64,000 nt of DNA, from the NCBI RefSeq assembly GCF_001885075.1, contig NZ_MODU01000004.1:868001-932000 (forward strand), written 5' to 3'. Positions 17,079 through 26,963 of this stretch are shown piece by piece; positions within the stretch are counted from its first letter, which is position 1, and every line of letters starts with the position of its first letter. Source of the stretch: Alteromonas sp. V450 (lineage in GTDB: Bacteria; Pseudomonadota; Gammaproteobacteria; Enterobacterales; Alteromonadaceae). The notes beneath the pieces were generated by a model. That model was not told the origin of the DNA and did no database searches. It was given only the letters and a program-made list of their open reading frames with translations. The translations under genes were made by a program, and so were the position numbers.

Positions 17079-17213
17079 TTACGCTAAATAGCGTTATTGA
17101 TAGTCATTTAAGCTGCTTTTATTGTGTCTGAATGATATTTGATGTGCGTGTATTACCTTTTCTTTATGTCGTTTTGCCCTATAATCTGCGCTAAACGTCA
17201 CGGTTAAAAATCG

Positions 17214-18125
17214 ATGCTCAAATTTATAATTATCACATGGCTAATGCTCTTGGCGTTGCTTGTCAACTCCCGTGAAACGCTGGCAAACGACTTAACCATT
17301 GCATGCACTGACACTATAGACGCATGCTTAACAAATTTTGAGTCTAAACAAGCACAGCATGACGTTAATACGCCCATGTGGTGGGAGTTCCAAATTCAGA
17401 AGCTTGATGTACTTTTCAACTTTCAGCGTAATGATGAGTTGTACGCAACGTTGCGCCCTTGGTTGAATAACCGTACGATTTTAGCTGATGTTAAGCCGTC
17501 TATATTGTTGTATTGGGGAAAATGGCTACGTGTAAATCACAGGCAAGATGAGGCAGAAAAAGCGTTCAGAGAGTCATTGGCAGGCTTTAAATCACAATTT
17601 TCTATAGCACCGTCGCCACAATTAGGCATTAGGATCCTTAATTTACTCAGCGTATTGAGGATGAATAAAGAGGCGGAACGCTTCGCATTTGAATTAGAAA
17701 CTAAAAAATATGATGCCCCTATTTTTTATCGTGAAGTGTTTGCAGAGTTAGGCCATATTGCTCTGCGTGAAGGCGATAATAAAAAGCATATCGATTACAG
17801 AATAAAATCGTTAACGTGGGCAAAGCAAGTCCCCGATCTTCAGCAACAGGCCATAGCCTATTACGGCTATGCGGTGGCGCTGCGTAATAATAAAGACTAC
17901 AAACAGGCGGAAGTTGCGTTTATTGAAGGGTTAGCATGCGCAGAGCAAGCGAAAGACTTTGCTCAAGTGAATAATATAAAAATGCGCATTGCCGAAGTAG
18001 CTCTGCTGCGTGCACAACCTGAGAAAGCAAGAGCGTGGTTTAGGCGGGTATCGGTAAACGACCTTCCATCGGTAGTTGTTAAAGATTACCGCGCGTTGGC
18101 AAAACGCATATCCACATCGAATTAA
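17214..18125 (+). CDS. Secreted TPR-like protein of unknown function
   Basis: The protein has 303 aa. An N-terminal signal peptide (MLKFIIITWLMLLALLVNSRETLA) predicts periplasmic export. The rest is alpha-helical with degenerate TPR pairs, for example QQAIAYYGYAVALRNNKDYKQAEVAFIEGLACAEQ and MRIAEVALLRAQPEKARAWFRRV. Two Cys lie near the mature N-terminus (ACTDTIDAC) and could form a disulfide. It lies 135 bp after the sulfotransferase gene on the same strand. I recognise no enzyme domain. Confidence 0.8.
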   Translation: MLKFIIITWLMLLALLVNSRETLANDLTIACTDTIDACLTNFESKQAQHDVNTPMWWEFQIQKLDVLFNFQRNDELYATLRPWLNNRTILADVKPSILLYWGKWLRVNHRQDEAEKAFRESLAGFKSQFSIAPSPQLGIRILNLLSVLRMNKEAERFAFELETKKYDAPIFYREVFAELGHIALREGDNKKHIDYRIKSLTWAKQVPDLQQQAIAYYGYAVALRNNKDYKQAEVAFIEGLACAEQAKDFAQVNNIKMRIAEVALLRAQPEKARAWFRRVSVNDLPSVVVKDYRALAKRISTSN

Positions 18126-18208
18126 GAAGCAAAAAAGTGCTATCAGATTGTGTAAGTTTTCTGCGCGCGTTTTGCCTTTTGCGCTATTGATATGAGTTAA
18201 GCCTGCAA

Positions 18209-18274
18209 TAAAGGCCGAGTATCTACGTGCTAAAGGCCGAATATCTACGTGCTAAAGGCTTAGTATTTACGGCG
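18209..18274. repeat. Three 22-bp tandem units overlapping the ppsR 3' end
   Basis: Units at 18209-18230, 18231-18252 and 18253-18274 share the pattern taaaggccgaNtatctacgtgc. The first two differ at one base. The third is diverged and includes the last four codons and stop of ppsR. The array looks like duplication of the gene end into its downstream spacer. Confidence 0.8.
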
Positions 18275-19072
18275 CTTAAGACCGGTTTCGGCCAATATTT
18301 TTGCTGAAATTTCCTCAATCGAATATTTAGTACTGTTTAAAAATGGGATCTTTTCCTTTCGATAAAGGTTTTCCACTTCTCGAAGTTCCATACGACATTG
18401 TGGTAGCGATGCGTATTTACTATTCGCCCGTCGCTCAGAACGTATCTGATGCAGTCTATCGGCTGCTATGGTTAAACCAAACAACTTGTGTTTAAAACGT
18501 TTCAGAGCAGGAGGCAGCTTTAACATGTCGCCCATGTCTTCTTCTGTGAATGGGTAGTTGGCAGCCTTTATACCGTACTGCAGCGCCAGATATAAACTCG
18601 TTGGTGTTTTCCCTGACCGAGATACACCCGTAAGAATTATGTCCGCTTCGTCGTAGTCTTTTAAATTTGAGCCGTCATCGTTAGCTAACGCATAGTTAAC
18701 GGCTTCAATTCTAATGTCGTATGTGGTTTCGTGAATACTGTGTGTACGATGTTTTTCTGGTTTTGAAGGAACGCCGAGTACTTTTTCCAATGGTGCTACG
18801 AATTGGTCTAAGAAGTTGTAATTAATACCCACTGATTTGGCGATAATTTTGCGAATATCTACATTCACAATTGTATAAAAAACGAGCGGGCGCTCTCCTG
18901 TGTCTTGAAAACTTTCAGAAATTTGCTGCAAAACTTTATGCGCTTGTTCCTCAGTTTCAACAAAAGGAATGGTGTTGTGATTGAACTCTACGGGAAACAA
19001 CGAAAGCAGGGCGTGGCCGAAGACCTCTGCAGTAATGGCCGTACCGTCTGATATGTAAAAAGCTGTGCGCAC
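18260..19072 (-). CDS. ppsR: PEP synthase regulatory protein (kinase/pyrophosphorylase)
   Basis: The protein has 270 aa, a full-length DUF299 member. The P-loop-like [16 protein letters not shown], the start [20 protein letters not shown] and [21 protein letters not shown] are characteristic. The family phosphorylates PEP synthase with ADP to inactivate it and reverses this with phosphate. It is divergent from ppsA with 271 bp between starts, the expected pairing. Its 3' end is duplicated as a tandem repeat. Confidence 0.96.
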   Translation of the reverse strand: MRTAFYISDGTAITAEVFGHALLSLFPVEFNHNTIPFVETEEQAHKVLQQISESFQDTGERPLVFYTIVNVDIRKIIAKSVGINYNFLDQFVAPLEKVLGVPSKPEKHRTHSIHETTYDIRIEAVNYALANDDGSNLKDYDEADIILTGVSRSGKTPTSLYLALQYGIKAANYPFTEEDMGDMLKLPPALKRFKHKLFGLTIAADRLHQIRSERRANSKYASLPQCRMELREVENLYRKEKIPFLNSTKYSIEEISAKILAETGLKRRKY

Positions 19073-19343
19073 AACAAATCCTTAACATTGGTGTAATTTA
19101 ATTACAAAAGTAATAAAGGGTTTACTTTCTGAATTTCTCCATTCTAAGATGATTTCGTCGAAAAGCTACCTCGTTCTAGTGAATGGTGACAAATAACAGT
19201 TGTTTACTGTCAAACGTAATGAACACGGGTTTCTGTTAGTTTTATGGCAGAGCGACTACAATTTTTTTGTTTCAGGTGTCACAAAGCACGAGCCTGAAAT
19301 TAACCTCATACCCTACACATAAAAAAAGCTGGAGGCTTGGGCT

Positions 19344-21716
19344 GTGCAAGAATACGTACTTTGGTATCAAGAACTGGGCATGCATGATGTGGGTCGCGTA
19401 GGCGGCAAAAATGCATCATTAGGCGAGATGATTTCAAACCTGGCGAATGCCGGTGTGCAGGTGCCGGGAGGTTTTGCTACCACCGCCGAGGCATTTAATG
19501 AGTTTCTAGAGCAAAGTGGCCTAGAAGCTAAGATCCACGAAGTTTTAGACTCGTTAGATGTAGACGATGTTAACGCGCTGACTGAAGCGGGTAGGAACAT
19601 TCGCCAGTGGATCATCGACACGCCATTTCAGGGCAAGCTAGAAGAAGAAATTAAAACCGCGTTCGTCACGCTACAAGGCGATGCAGGTGAAGAAGCATCG
19701 TTTGCAGTGCGTTCATCGGCTACGGCTGAGGATATGCCCGATGCGTCTTTTGCAGGACAACAAGAAACGTTTCTAAACGTTAAAGGCTATGAAGCTGTGC
19801 TTGTGGCTATTAAGCACGTGTTTGCATCGCTATTCAACGACCGCGCTATTTCATATCGCGTACACCAAGGATACGACCACAAGGGCGTGGCGCTATCTGC
19901 AGGTATTCAGCGCATGGTACGAAGCGACATCGCGTCTTCGGGCGTTATGTTTACCATTGATACCGAGTCAGGATTTGAGGATGTAGTGTTTATTACCAGT
20001 TCATTCGGTTTAGGTGAAATGGTGGTGCAGGGTGCGGTTAACCCTGACGAATTCTACGTGCACAAGCCAACGCTAGACAAAGGCTTGCCTGCTATCGTTC
20101 GTCGTAACCTTGGTAGTAAGCTTACTAAAATGGTGTACTCAGACGATGAAGCTCACGGTAAGCAGGTGTCTATCGTCGATATTGATACCGCTGACAGTAA
20201 AACGTTCTCGTTGACGGACGACGAAGTAATGGAGCTTGCTAAGCAGGCACAAATAATAGAACAGCACTACAAGCGTCCTATGGACATTGAATGGGCCAAA
20301 GACGGCGCAGACGGCAAGCTTTACATTGTTCAGGCTCGCCCAGAAACAGTACGCAGCCGTGAAGACTCACAAAGCATCGAGCGCTTCCAGTTGAAAGGTC
20401 AGAGCAACATCGTTGTTGAAGGCCGCGCAATTGGTCACAAAATCGGCGCTGGTGTAGCAAAGGTACTTGATTCAATTGAAGAGATGGACAAGATCCAGGC
20501 GGGTGATGTTCTGGTAACTGACATGACAGACCCTGACTGGGAACCTATCATGAAGAAGGCGTCTGCAATCGTTACCAACCGTGGTGGCCGTACGTGTCAC
20601 GCGGCTATCATTGCGCGTGAATTAGGTATTCCAGCGGTAGTAGGTTGTGGTAACGCTACTGACAGCATTAAAACTGGCGACAAGATCACTGTATCTTGTG
20701 CAGAAGGTGACACAGGCTTTATTTACGGTGATGAACTAGAGTTCGACGTTGTTACATCACGCATTGATGCAATGCCTGACCTACCGCTAAAAGTAATGAT
20801 GAACGTGGGTAATCCAGATCGCGCATTTGACTTTGCGCGTTTGCCAAACGCGGGTGTTGGTCTTGCTCGCCTAGAGTTCATTATCAACCGTATGATTGGT
20901 GTACACCCTAAAGCGCTACTTAATTTCGACAGCCAACCTGAAGAGTTGAAAGAAGAAATTAGTGATATGATAGCAGGCTACGAGTCACCAACAGAATACT
21001 ATATCGAGAAATTGGTAGAAGGTATTTCAACCATCGGCGCAGCGTTCTCGCCAGAGAAGGTTATTGTTCGTATGTCAGATTTCAAATCGAACGAATATTT
21101 TAACCTAGTAGGCGGTTACCAATACGAGCCTGACGAAGAGAATCCAATGTTGGGTTTCCGTGGTGCTAGCCGCTATATTTCTGAAGATTTCCGCGATTGT
21201 TTTGCTCTTGAATGTGAAGCCATTAAGCGCGTTCGCAACAAAATGGGCTTAACCAATGTTGAGATCATGATCCCGTTCGTTCGTACGCTAGAAGAAGGTC
21301 GTAAAGTTATCGAGCTTCTGGAAGAGCAAGGTTTGAAGAAGGGTGAAAATGGACTTCGCGTTATTATGATGTGTGAACTTCCATCAAACGCATTACTTGC
21401 AGATAAGTTCTTAGACATTTTCGATGGTTTCTCTATTGGTTCTAACGACTTAACGCAGCTAACCCTAGGTCTCGACCGTGATAGCGGCCTTATTGCGCAC
21501 TTGTTTGACGAGCGTGACGAAGCAGTTAAAGCATTACTTTCAATGGCAATTCGGGCAGCGAAGAAGCGTGGAAAATACGTCGGCATTTGTGGTCAAGGTC
21601 CATCCGACCATGAAGATTTTGCAGCCTGGTTGGTGGAAGAAGGTATCGATTCCGTATCACTAAACCCAGATACAGTTGTAGAAACGTGGCTATACCTTGC
21701 AGAAAAACACGGCTAA
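19344..21716 (+). CDS. ppsA: Phosphoenolpyruvate synthase
   Basis: The protein has 790 aa, the usual length. An N-terminal ATP-grasp nucleotide-binding domain ([47 protein letters not shown]) is followed by the swivelling phosphohistidine domain with catalytic His in [21 protein letters not shown]. The C-terminal PEP/pyruvate barrel includes [17 protein letters not shown] and GICGQGPSD. It makes PEP from pyruvate and ATP for gluconeogenesis. The GTG start has CTGGAGG 7 nt upstream. A terminator follows at 21811. Confidence 0.97.
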   Translation: MQEYVLWYQELGMHDVGRVGGKNASLGEMISNLANAGVQVPGGFATTAEAFNEFLEQSGLEAKIHEVLDSLDVDDVNALTEAGRNIRQWIIDTPFQGKLEEEIKTAFVTLQGDAGEEASFAVRSSATAEDMPDASFAGQQETFLNVKGYEAVLVAIKHVFASLFNDRAISYRVHQGYDHKGVALSAGIQRMVRSDIASSGVMFTIDTESGFEDVVFITSSFGLGEMVVQGAVNPDEFYVHKPTLDKGLPAIVRRNLGSKLTKMVYSDDEAHGKQVSIVDIDTADSKTFSLTDDEVMELAKQAQIIEQHYKRPMDIEWAKDGADGKLYIVQARPETVRSREDSQSIERFQLKGQSNIVVEGRAIGHKIGAGVAKVLDSIEEMDKIQAGDVLVTDMTDPDWEPIMKKASAIVTNRGGRTCHAAIIARELGIPAVVGCGNATDSIKTGDKITVSCAEGDTGFIYGDELEFDVVTSRIDAMPDLPLKVMMNVGNPDRAFDFARLPNAGVGLARLEFIINRMIGVHPKALLNFDSQPEELKEEISDMIAGYESPTEYYIEKLVEGISTIGAAFSPEKVIVRMSDFKSNEYFNLVGGYQYEPDEENPMLGFRGASRYISEDFRDCFALECEAIKRVRNKMGLTNVEIMIPFVRTLEEGRKVIELLEEQGLKKGENGLRVIMMCELPSNALLADKFLDIFDGFSIGSNDLTQLTLGLDRDSGLIAHLFDERDEAVKALLSMAIRAAKKRGKYVGICGQGPSDHEDFAAWLVEEGIDSVSLNPDTVVETWLYLAEKHG

Positions 21717-21727
21717 TGGCATAACGC

Positions 21728-21753
21728 GATGGTTCTTAATGATGGTTCTTAAT
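21728..21753. repeat. 13-bp tandem duplication gatggttcttaat
   Basis: Two perfect adjacent copies (21728-21740, 21741-21753) lie just after the ppsA stop. A short inverted partner agaaccatc is present at 21789-21797, so the region may form a weak hairpin upstream of the true terminator. Confidence 0.7.
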
Positions 21754-21810
21754 TAGATAAATGTTTGGCTCATAGTTAGTCTTACTTTAGAACCATCTAT
21801 AACGACTTTT

Positions 21811-21838
21811 AAAAAGAGACCTTCGGGTCTCTTTTTTT
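21811..21838 (+). terminator. Terminator after ppsA
   Basis: Stem aaaaagagacc / ggtctcttttttt with a tetraloop-like ttcg, followed by a T run. Confidence 0.92.
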
Positions 21839-22032
21839 GATTGTTACTGAAGTTACTCGAAGATTTAGGGTATTGAAGTCGCGTATTACATTCCTCAAAA
21901 AAACTATGGTTATTTAGCAAAAGTATGCGTTTATGTGTGCTGAAAACATGACTTTATGTAATTAAAAATGTAATATTACAAAGTGACTTTCACTTTGAAT
22001 CTTTCATTAATAAATAACTTGGTTGAATTCTC

Positions 22033-22182
22033 ATGGCACATAATGACAGCGCGGTTTCAGTAAACACATCCGAAGAAAATGTTATGCAATCAAGCTCTGT
22101 GGCAGAGCAGTTGGCGCAAGCCCAAAAGGAAATTAACGAACTTAAAATGCAGTTGATGTGGATGGAACGCAACTACGAGTGA
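22033..22182 (+). CDS. Small 49-aa protein with a predicted coiled coil
   Basis: ATG at 22033 to TGA at 22182. The first ~20 residues are polar and Ser/Asn-rich. The second half (AEQLAQAQKEINELKMQLMW, residues 24-43, then MERNYE) has heptad-like hydrophobic spacing. Two hairpin-plus-T terminators follow (22196 and 22246). An AT-rich promoter-like stretch precedes it, but no clear Shine-Dalgarno is visible. I do not recognise the family. The codon pattern and the dedicated terminator make it a credible small gene. Confidence 0.6.
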   Translation: MAHNDSAVSVNTSEENVMQSSSVAEQLAQAQKEINELKMQLMWMERNYE

Positions 22183-22195
22183 TTATCTAGTTGTT

Positions 22196-22230
22196 AAACT
22201 CGGGCTTAAATCGTCCGAGTTTTTTGTTTT
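22196..22230 (+). terminator. Terminator of the 49-aa gene
   Basis: aaactcgg (22196-22203) pairs with ccgagttt (22215-22222), followed by a T-rich run to 22230. It starts 14 nt after the stop codon. Confidence 0.85.
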
Positions 22231-22245
22231 GATAAAAAGAAATTT

Positions 22246-22276
22246 TGAAAGTCTACATTGCGACTTTCAGTTTTTG
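22246..22276 (+). terminator. Second hairpin with T run
   Basis: tgaaagtc (22246-22253) pairs with gactttca (22262-22269), then gttttt. It may back up the preceding terminator. Confidence 0.6.
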
Positions 22277-22789
22277 GTTGGTCTTTACGGGTAACGCTTT
22301 TTTCATTGAGTTTCAAAATATGCGCTAGTGTGGATAAACAACGTTAGCAATATTTTAGATGCAGGGAAGGGGAAAATGGCTTATCGGTTCAAATTTTTTG
22401 CTCAACCAGTAATCACTGATATAAGAACCCTTTGTTAAACGGCACTTGTAGAATTCACTTGGTTTGATTTGTGCGGTATTTGCTTACGCAAGTTATGGTA
22501 TTTTCGTCCATCTTTTCGTTGCGTGTAGCGTTATCTCCCTCGCGTGCTTCTGCTTAAGCATCTACAACCTTTAGTGTCTCTACTCTCATCCTTGAACTGT
22601 TTTAAAAAATCCTAACCTTTTTTACTAGAATTTTATCCTAGATAAACGTAACAACGGGTGCATGCTTAGCGTCTAAAGTGGAGCTTGTACTACCTCGAAT
22701 AGATAATTTCCCGCGCAGAAGGTGTTGGTAAGTTCCCTAGCCAAACGTGGGTATGCAGTAAACGGAAAGGGTACATAAGTACACCGATA
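22277..22789. other. Gene-free region before the molybdenum hydroxylase genes
   Basis: About 510 bp without a supported gene. A 20-codon frame (22376-22438) has a purine-rich stretch before its ATG but nothing else in its favour. No tRNA, repeat array or IS fragment is seen. Confidence 0.5.
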
Positions 22790-22825
22790 AAAAAGGGTAA
22801 ACACACCATGTGTTTACCCTTTTTT
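22790..22825. terminator. Bidirectional terminator downstream of the Mo-hydroxylase operon
   Basis: A long perfect stem (aaagggtaaacac / gtgtttacccttt) with A and T tracts on either side. It lies 59 bp past the iorB-like stop on the minus strand. Confidence 0.85.
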
Positions 22826-22883
22826 AATTGCTTAAAGCACGGCTTTGAGATTTAACTCGTAGCGGTGCTGGTTAGTTCAGAGC

Positions 22884-25145
22884 TTATGCTTTCAGCTGGT
22901 TACCTATAGGCAACTGTCGAATGCGCTTACCACACGCAGCAAAAATGGCATTACAGAGCGCTGGTGCGTATACCGGCGTTGCTGGTTCACCCACACCGGC
23001 TGGCGGTGCATCGCTTTCAATTACTTCTACGTCTACCTCTAGCGGTGAATCGCTCATACGCGGTACACGGTAGTTGTGGAAGTTACTTTGCTGTACACGG
23101 CCTTTATCAAAAGTAATACCGTCACTGATGGCGGTGGTAATGCCGTATACTGAGCCGCCTTGCGTTTGGTTTTTCACCGTGTCTGTATTAACCACAGTAC
23201 CTGCATCAATGGATACCCATGATTTAATAACGTTTAGGTCTCCCGCGTCAGACACCTCAACTTCCACCACAGTGGCTACATATGTTAGGAAGCTGCGGTG
23301 CGCTGCTATCCCAAGGCCGCGGCCTTTAGGCATCTCTCTACCCCAACCAGCCATCTCAGCCACTTTCTCAATAACATTGCGCAGGCGCCCTGTATCCAGT
23401 GGATAAACTGATTTATCACCCCAGTAGTTGTTGTATTCGGCTTTTTGCTCGGTAACATCGATAACTCTGTCAGGGCCGATAACTTCTAAAAGGTAATCCT
23501 TCGCGTCTTTACCTGCTTTGTGCGCCGCTTCATTGATAAACGACTGAACGGCAAAGGCGTGAAAAATATTTGATACAGAACGCATCCACCCAATACGTGC
23601 TTTTGCTGGTGCTTCACCGCGTTCTAGCTTCATATTCGGTGTAAGAATTGGATTGTCTGTAAAGCCCAAATCTAATTCAAAGCTAAACGGCGCGTTGGCT
23701 CCTTCTTGGAAAGTAGAGGCAATGGGTGAAAACGCGGTTCTGTGAAGGTAAGCGTCAATTTTGCCATCTTCAGTAAGCGCTGCTTCAACATGTTGCGCTG
23801 ACACTGCATGGTAGAAACCGTGCTGAATGTCGTCTTCACGAGTCCACTGAACACGAATTGGTTTGCCCGTTTTCATTGAAAGGTATGCAGCTTCAGCAGA
23901 GAAGTCAGGCTTGGACTTACGCCCAAATGCGCCACCCAACATGGTAACGTGAACATTGATTTTTTCTTTGTCCATGCCAACCATAGCGCCCACTGTTTCC
24001 ATATCAGCCTGCGGGTTTTGTGTTGCTGCCCACACGTCAACGCGATCTTTGTGGTACATGGCAGTAGCACAAGGTGGCTCCATGGGCGCCTGTGCTAAAT
24101 GTGGTACGTAGTAGTCTGCTATTAGCTTGTCGCTGGACTTTTCTAACACACCCAACGCATCGCCTTTTTCTCTAACAAGTGCTTGAGGTGCATTTACTGT
24201 GTTAAGCAACTGCTCTTTAAAGTTCGCTGAGTTATAGTCGCCATTTGCGCCATCGTCCCAGGTCACTTCTAGCGCCTTGCGGCCTTGCCATGCAGCCCAC
24301 GTGTTGTTAGCTATAATAGCTAGGCCACCTTTTGGTTGGAACTGAGGCGCACCTTTTGGCGCTGGAATTTCAATTACATCAACAACGCCATTAACCGCTT
24401 TTGCTTTATCTGCATTGAAGCTTTTCACTTTACCGCCCACTACAGGAGGGCGTTCGATTATAGCAACAAGTGCCTTTGGCTCGCGCACGTCGGCGGCAAA
24501 CGTGGCTTTACCGGTAACGATATCTTGAAGATCGATATGCGCCATACCGGTATTAATGTAACGCCATTCTTTCCTGTCTTTTAGCGTAAGCTTGTCTGCT
24601 TCTGGCGGCGTAATGGTTAACGCATCGTCTATTAAGTCTTTATAAGCGAGCGTTTTACCCGAAGAGTGTGTTACCACATGCTGCTCGGCAACACAGGTAC
24701 TTGGCTCAACACCCCAACGCTTAGCTGCTGCATGTTGCATCATATAACGCACGCTTGCGCCCATTTCTCGAAGGCGCTGCATATTAAAGCGAATACTACG
24801 CGAGCCATCGGTGTTTTGGTCACCGTACTTAGGGTCGCCTTTGCCCTGAATAACAACGACTTTATCCCACGCCGCTTCCATCTCGTCAGCTACAATTTGC
24901 GCAATAGCAGTACGGATCTGTTGACCCATTTCGCTGCGGTGACACGTAACTTCAACCATGCCGTCAGGGCGAAGTGCAATAAATAAATTTGCGCGCTTTG
25001 CGTTTTCTGCAGGTTTTGCTAATACGCCTGCCATGGCGCGAGGTGCACCGCCCATAAAATAGGTACCAAGAACCAGTGCACCCGCCGCAGCTGTCGATTT
25101 TAAGAAACTGCGGCGATTCATATCAAAATAGGTATTCTCACTCAT
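22884..25145 (-). CDS. Molybdopterin-binding aldehyde/xanthine-type dehydrogenase large subunit (IorB-like)
   Basis: The protein has 753 aa. A Tat-type signal ([18 protein letters not shown], residues 10-27) predicts export of the folded cofactor-containing enzyme to the periplasm. Family motifs include RCxxxGQ-like [50 protein letters not shown] and the C-terminal [18 protein letters not shown] with the active-site Glu. The architecture matches isoquinoline 1-oxidoreductase beta subunits. The substrate is unknown. The start overlaps the stop of the Fe-S subunit gene by 4 bp, so the two form one enzyme. Confidence 0.9.
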   Translation of the reverse strand: MSENTYFDMNRRSFLKSTAAAGALVLGTYFMGGAPRAMAGVLAKPAENAKRANLFIALRPDGMVEVTCHRSEMGQQIRTAIAQIVADEMEAAWDKVVVIQGKGDPKYGDQNTDGSRSIRFNMQRLREMGASVRYMMQHAAAKRWGVEPSTCVAEQHVVTHSSGKTLAYKDLIDDALTITPPEADKLTLKDRKEWRYINTGMAHIDLQDIVTGKATFAADVREPKALVAIIERPPVVGGKVKSFNADKAKAVNGVVDVIEIPAPKGAPQFQPKGGLAIIANNTWAAWQGRKALEVTWDDGANGDYNSANFKEQLLNTVNAPQALVREKGDALGVLEKSSDKLIADYYVPHLAQAPMEPPCATAMYHKDRVDVWAATQNPQADMETVGAMVGMDKEKINVHVTMLGGAFGRKSKPDFSAEAAYLSMKTGKPIRVQWTREDDIQHGFYHAVSAQHVEAALTEDGKIDAYLHRTAFSPIASTFQEGANAPFSFELDLGFTDNPILTPNMKLERGEAPAKARIGWMRSVSNIFHAFAVQSFINEAAHKAGKDAKDYLLEVIGPDRVIDVTEQKAEYNNYWGDKSVYPLDTGRLRNVIEKVAEMAGWGREMPKGRGLGIAAHRSFLTYVATVVEVEVSDAGDLNVIKSWVSIDAGTVVNTDTVKNQTQGGSVYGITTAISDGITFDKGRVQQSNFHNYRVPRMSDSPLEVDVEVIESDAPPAGVGEPATPVYAPALCNAIFAACGKRIRQLPIGNQLKA

Positions 25146-25648
25146 GCTTCTTCTCCCGCTTGGGTTGGGTCAAAGTAGCTTACGCCAGCGTTGCCGCTTA
25201 TTGATTTCGACGCAGACTTAATGGCCTTGTGAATGCGAGGGTACGTTCCGCAACGACAGATGTTGCCCGACATATTCTGAACAATCTCTTCGTCACTTGG
25301 CGTTGGGTTGGTTGATAATAGGCTGGCAGCTTGCATAATTTGCCCACATTGGCAAAAACCACATTGTGGTACTTTGTGTTCTACCCACGCTTTTTGGACA
25401 GGGTGATCGCCATTTTCACTAAGCCCTTCAATAGTGGTAATTTTTCTGCCTTGAACGGCTGACACGGGCAACACGCAAGAACGTTGTGCCATGCCATCAA
25501 TGTGGACAGTACACGCACCACATTGTGCCATACCACAGCCAAACTTAGGTCCTGTAAGGTTTAATTCGTCACGAAGGTACCACAACACTGGTGTTGAAGG
25601 GTCACCAGAAAATTCGTGTTTGTTACCATTAACGGTAAACGTGATCAT
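25142..25648 (-). CDS. (2Fe-2S)-binding subunit of the molybdenum hydroxylase (IorA-like)
   Basis: The protein has 168 aa. The N-terminal plant-ferredoxin-type cluster is [15 protein letters not shown] with a later Cys (RSC). The C-terminal four-helix 2Fe-2S domain has [12 protein letters not shown] and [12 protein letters not shown]. It passes electrons from the molybdenum subunit encoded immediately downstream. No FAD subunit is present, as in isoquinoline-type two-subunit enzymes that use a membrane cytochrome. No cytochrome or XdhC-type maturation gene is visible here. Confidence 0.93.
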   Translation of the reverse strand: MITFTVNGNKHEFSGDPSTPVLWYLRDELNLTGPKFGCGMAQCGACTVHIDGMAQRSCVLPVSAVQGRKITTIEGLSENGDHPVQKAWVEHKVPQCGFCQCGQIMQAASLLSTNPTPSDEEIVQNMSGNICRCGTYPRIHKAIKSASKSISGNAGVSYFDPTQAGEEA

Positions 25649-26015
25649 GGTCTTGTCTCCATAGGTAAGCGAAAGAAATGACGTGGTCCAGGTTGTTTAA
25701 ATCTGGCCTACCCAAGCAGCGCAATGCGGGGTCAACGCATTACACAACGTCATATCGATACGGTTACATTGCCTGATGATACGAATTGCCCAAGATGCTG
25801 AGCATGCTTAGGTCATTGCCACTATTATTATTGTTGAAGGCTTCGCACTTAATACGTGTAATTACGTTAACACGCATTGCATGTTTTCGCATTTACTTAA
25901 GTTTAAGTGTTAAGTGGTTGCGACAAAATGGACAAAGACACCGAAGTTTGGAAAGAATAAAAAAGGAAAGTGTTATATTACTTACGCCTTACTAATTGTT
26001 AACCAGGGAAGTAAG
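25649..26015. other. Intergenic region upstream of the Mo-hydroxylase operon
   Basis: 367 bp containing the operon's minus-strand promoter region and the downstream side of the PGPGW gene. No convincing gene or clear operator is seen. Confidence 0.5.
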
Positions 26016-26231
26016 TTAGCGAAGCTTTCTCATCAGCAGAAAACGATCGATTTTACGTGCGCCTAATGACATCGTTTTTTGGCTATATTTAAGCCAGCCA
26101 CGTGCTCTTGGCCAATCATAACTTAACAGAACAAGGCCAGCCACGACTAAAAGAATAGAGCCCGGAAGCAGGGTTAACGCAATACCGCCCACAAACAATA
26201 TTGATCCCAGTGTGAGTCTTAAAATACGCAT
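26016..26231 (-). CDS. Small PGPGW-type membrane protein
   Basis: The protein has 71 aa. One long hydrophobic stretch (LTLGSILFVGGIALTLLPGSILLVVAGLVLLS) contains the central LPGS turn of the PGPGW family, so two membrane-crossing helices are likely. A basic tail (RARGWLKYSQKTMSLGARKIDRF) follows. The function is unknown. It stands alone, with about 260 bp to the next gene. Confidence 0.75.
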   Translation of the reverse strand: MRILRLTLGSILFVGGIALTLLPGSILLVVAGLVLLSYDWPRARGWLKYSQKTMSLGARKIDRFLLMRKLR

Positions 26232-26495
26232 GTGTCTGTACTCGATTTAAGCATGATTAACTTGTAGTGTTGCGCATTAAACGTTTTTTGCCAACGATAA
26301 AAATGTAAATGTTTGTTCGTAGTAGTCACGTAGAACGTTTTGAACTTTTCGTTTAATTTTTTGAAATAGCAACTTATATGAAAGCTGACGGATAGCAGAC
26401 CTAATGTTGCGCTAGCAAGCTCCCTAGTACCGTAAACCCCTTTGGTAATGAAATCTATAATAGAATGGTATTACGTGCGCATGTCACCCAACGTG

Positions 26496-26954
26496 CTAGT
26501 GGAGTTGGGTGACGTCCGGGAGTGGGAAACGTTCGGCAGGACACTTTAATCTTTGTCGTGGTACACCACCATCCATAAAAACCTGGCCATCAGGTATGAA
26601 ACCAATAGACGTGTGATAAGACACGCTTTCTAGATTGCAGATTACTTTTATAATAGGCACTTTTCTCTGTTTTGCTGCACTTATTAATGCTTCAAATAAA
26701 GCGCGGTAAACAGGAAGTGTTCTATGGCAGCGCTTAACCGCAATACGGCCGAGTTCGCCTCGTTGAGTCAAGCGTCCCGTGGCAATGGGCTCGTTATTAT
26801 CGTTCATAACAAGAACGTGGCACGCCGTGCTGTCGTGCTCGTCAAACTCGCTGGCTTCTGGCACTCGCCACTCTAGAACGAAAACGTGTTCCCTCAGAGA
26901 TTTAAGTCGATGTTTATCCTTTTCCCATTCGACATTTTGAATTGTAAATGCCAT
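26496..26954 (-). CDS. GNAT-family N-acetyltransferase
   Basis: The protein has 152 aa. It shows the order WRVPEASEFDEHDSTACHVLV, PIATGRL, GRIAVKRCHRT (motif A, in which the acetyl-CoA loop is less glycine-rich than usual), ALISAAKQRKV and YHTSIGFIPDGQVFMDGGVPRQRL. It resembles ElaA-type GNATs. The substrate is unknown. It follows the RoxA-like gene by 9 bp on the same strand, so the two are probably co-transcribed. Confidence 0.85.
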   Translation of the reverse strand: MAFTIQNVEWEKDKHRLKSLREHVFVLEWRVPEASEFDEHDSTACHVLVMNDNNEPIATGRLTQRGELGRIAVKRCHRTLPVYRALFEALISAAKQRKVPIIKVICNLESVSYHTSIGFIPDGQVFMDGGVPRQRLKCPAERFPLPDVTQLH

Positions 26955-26963
26955 ACAAAACTT

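Noticed and set aside
22376-22438. 20-codon leader peptide with a purine-rich ribosome-binding stretch
   Set aside because: The spacing to ATG is too short, no attenuator structure or downstream gene on that strand exists, and the peptide shows no regulatory codon run.
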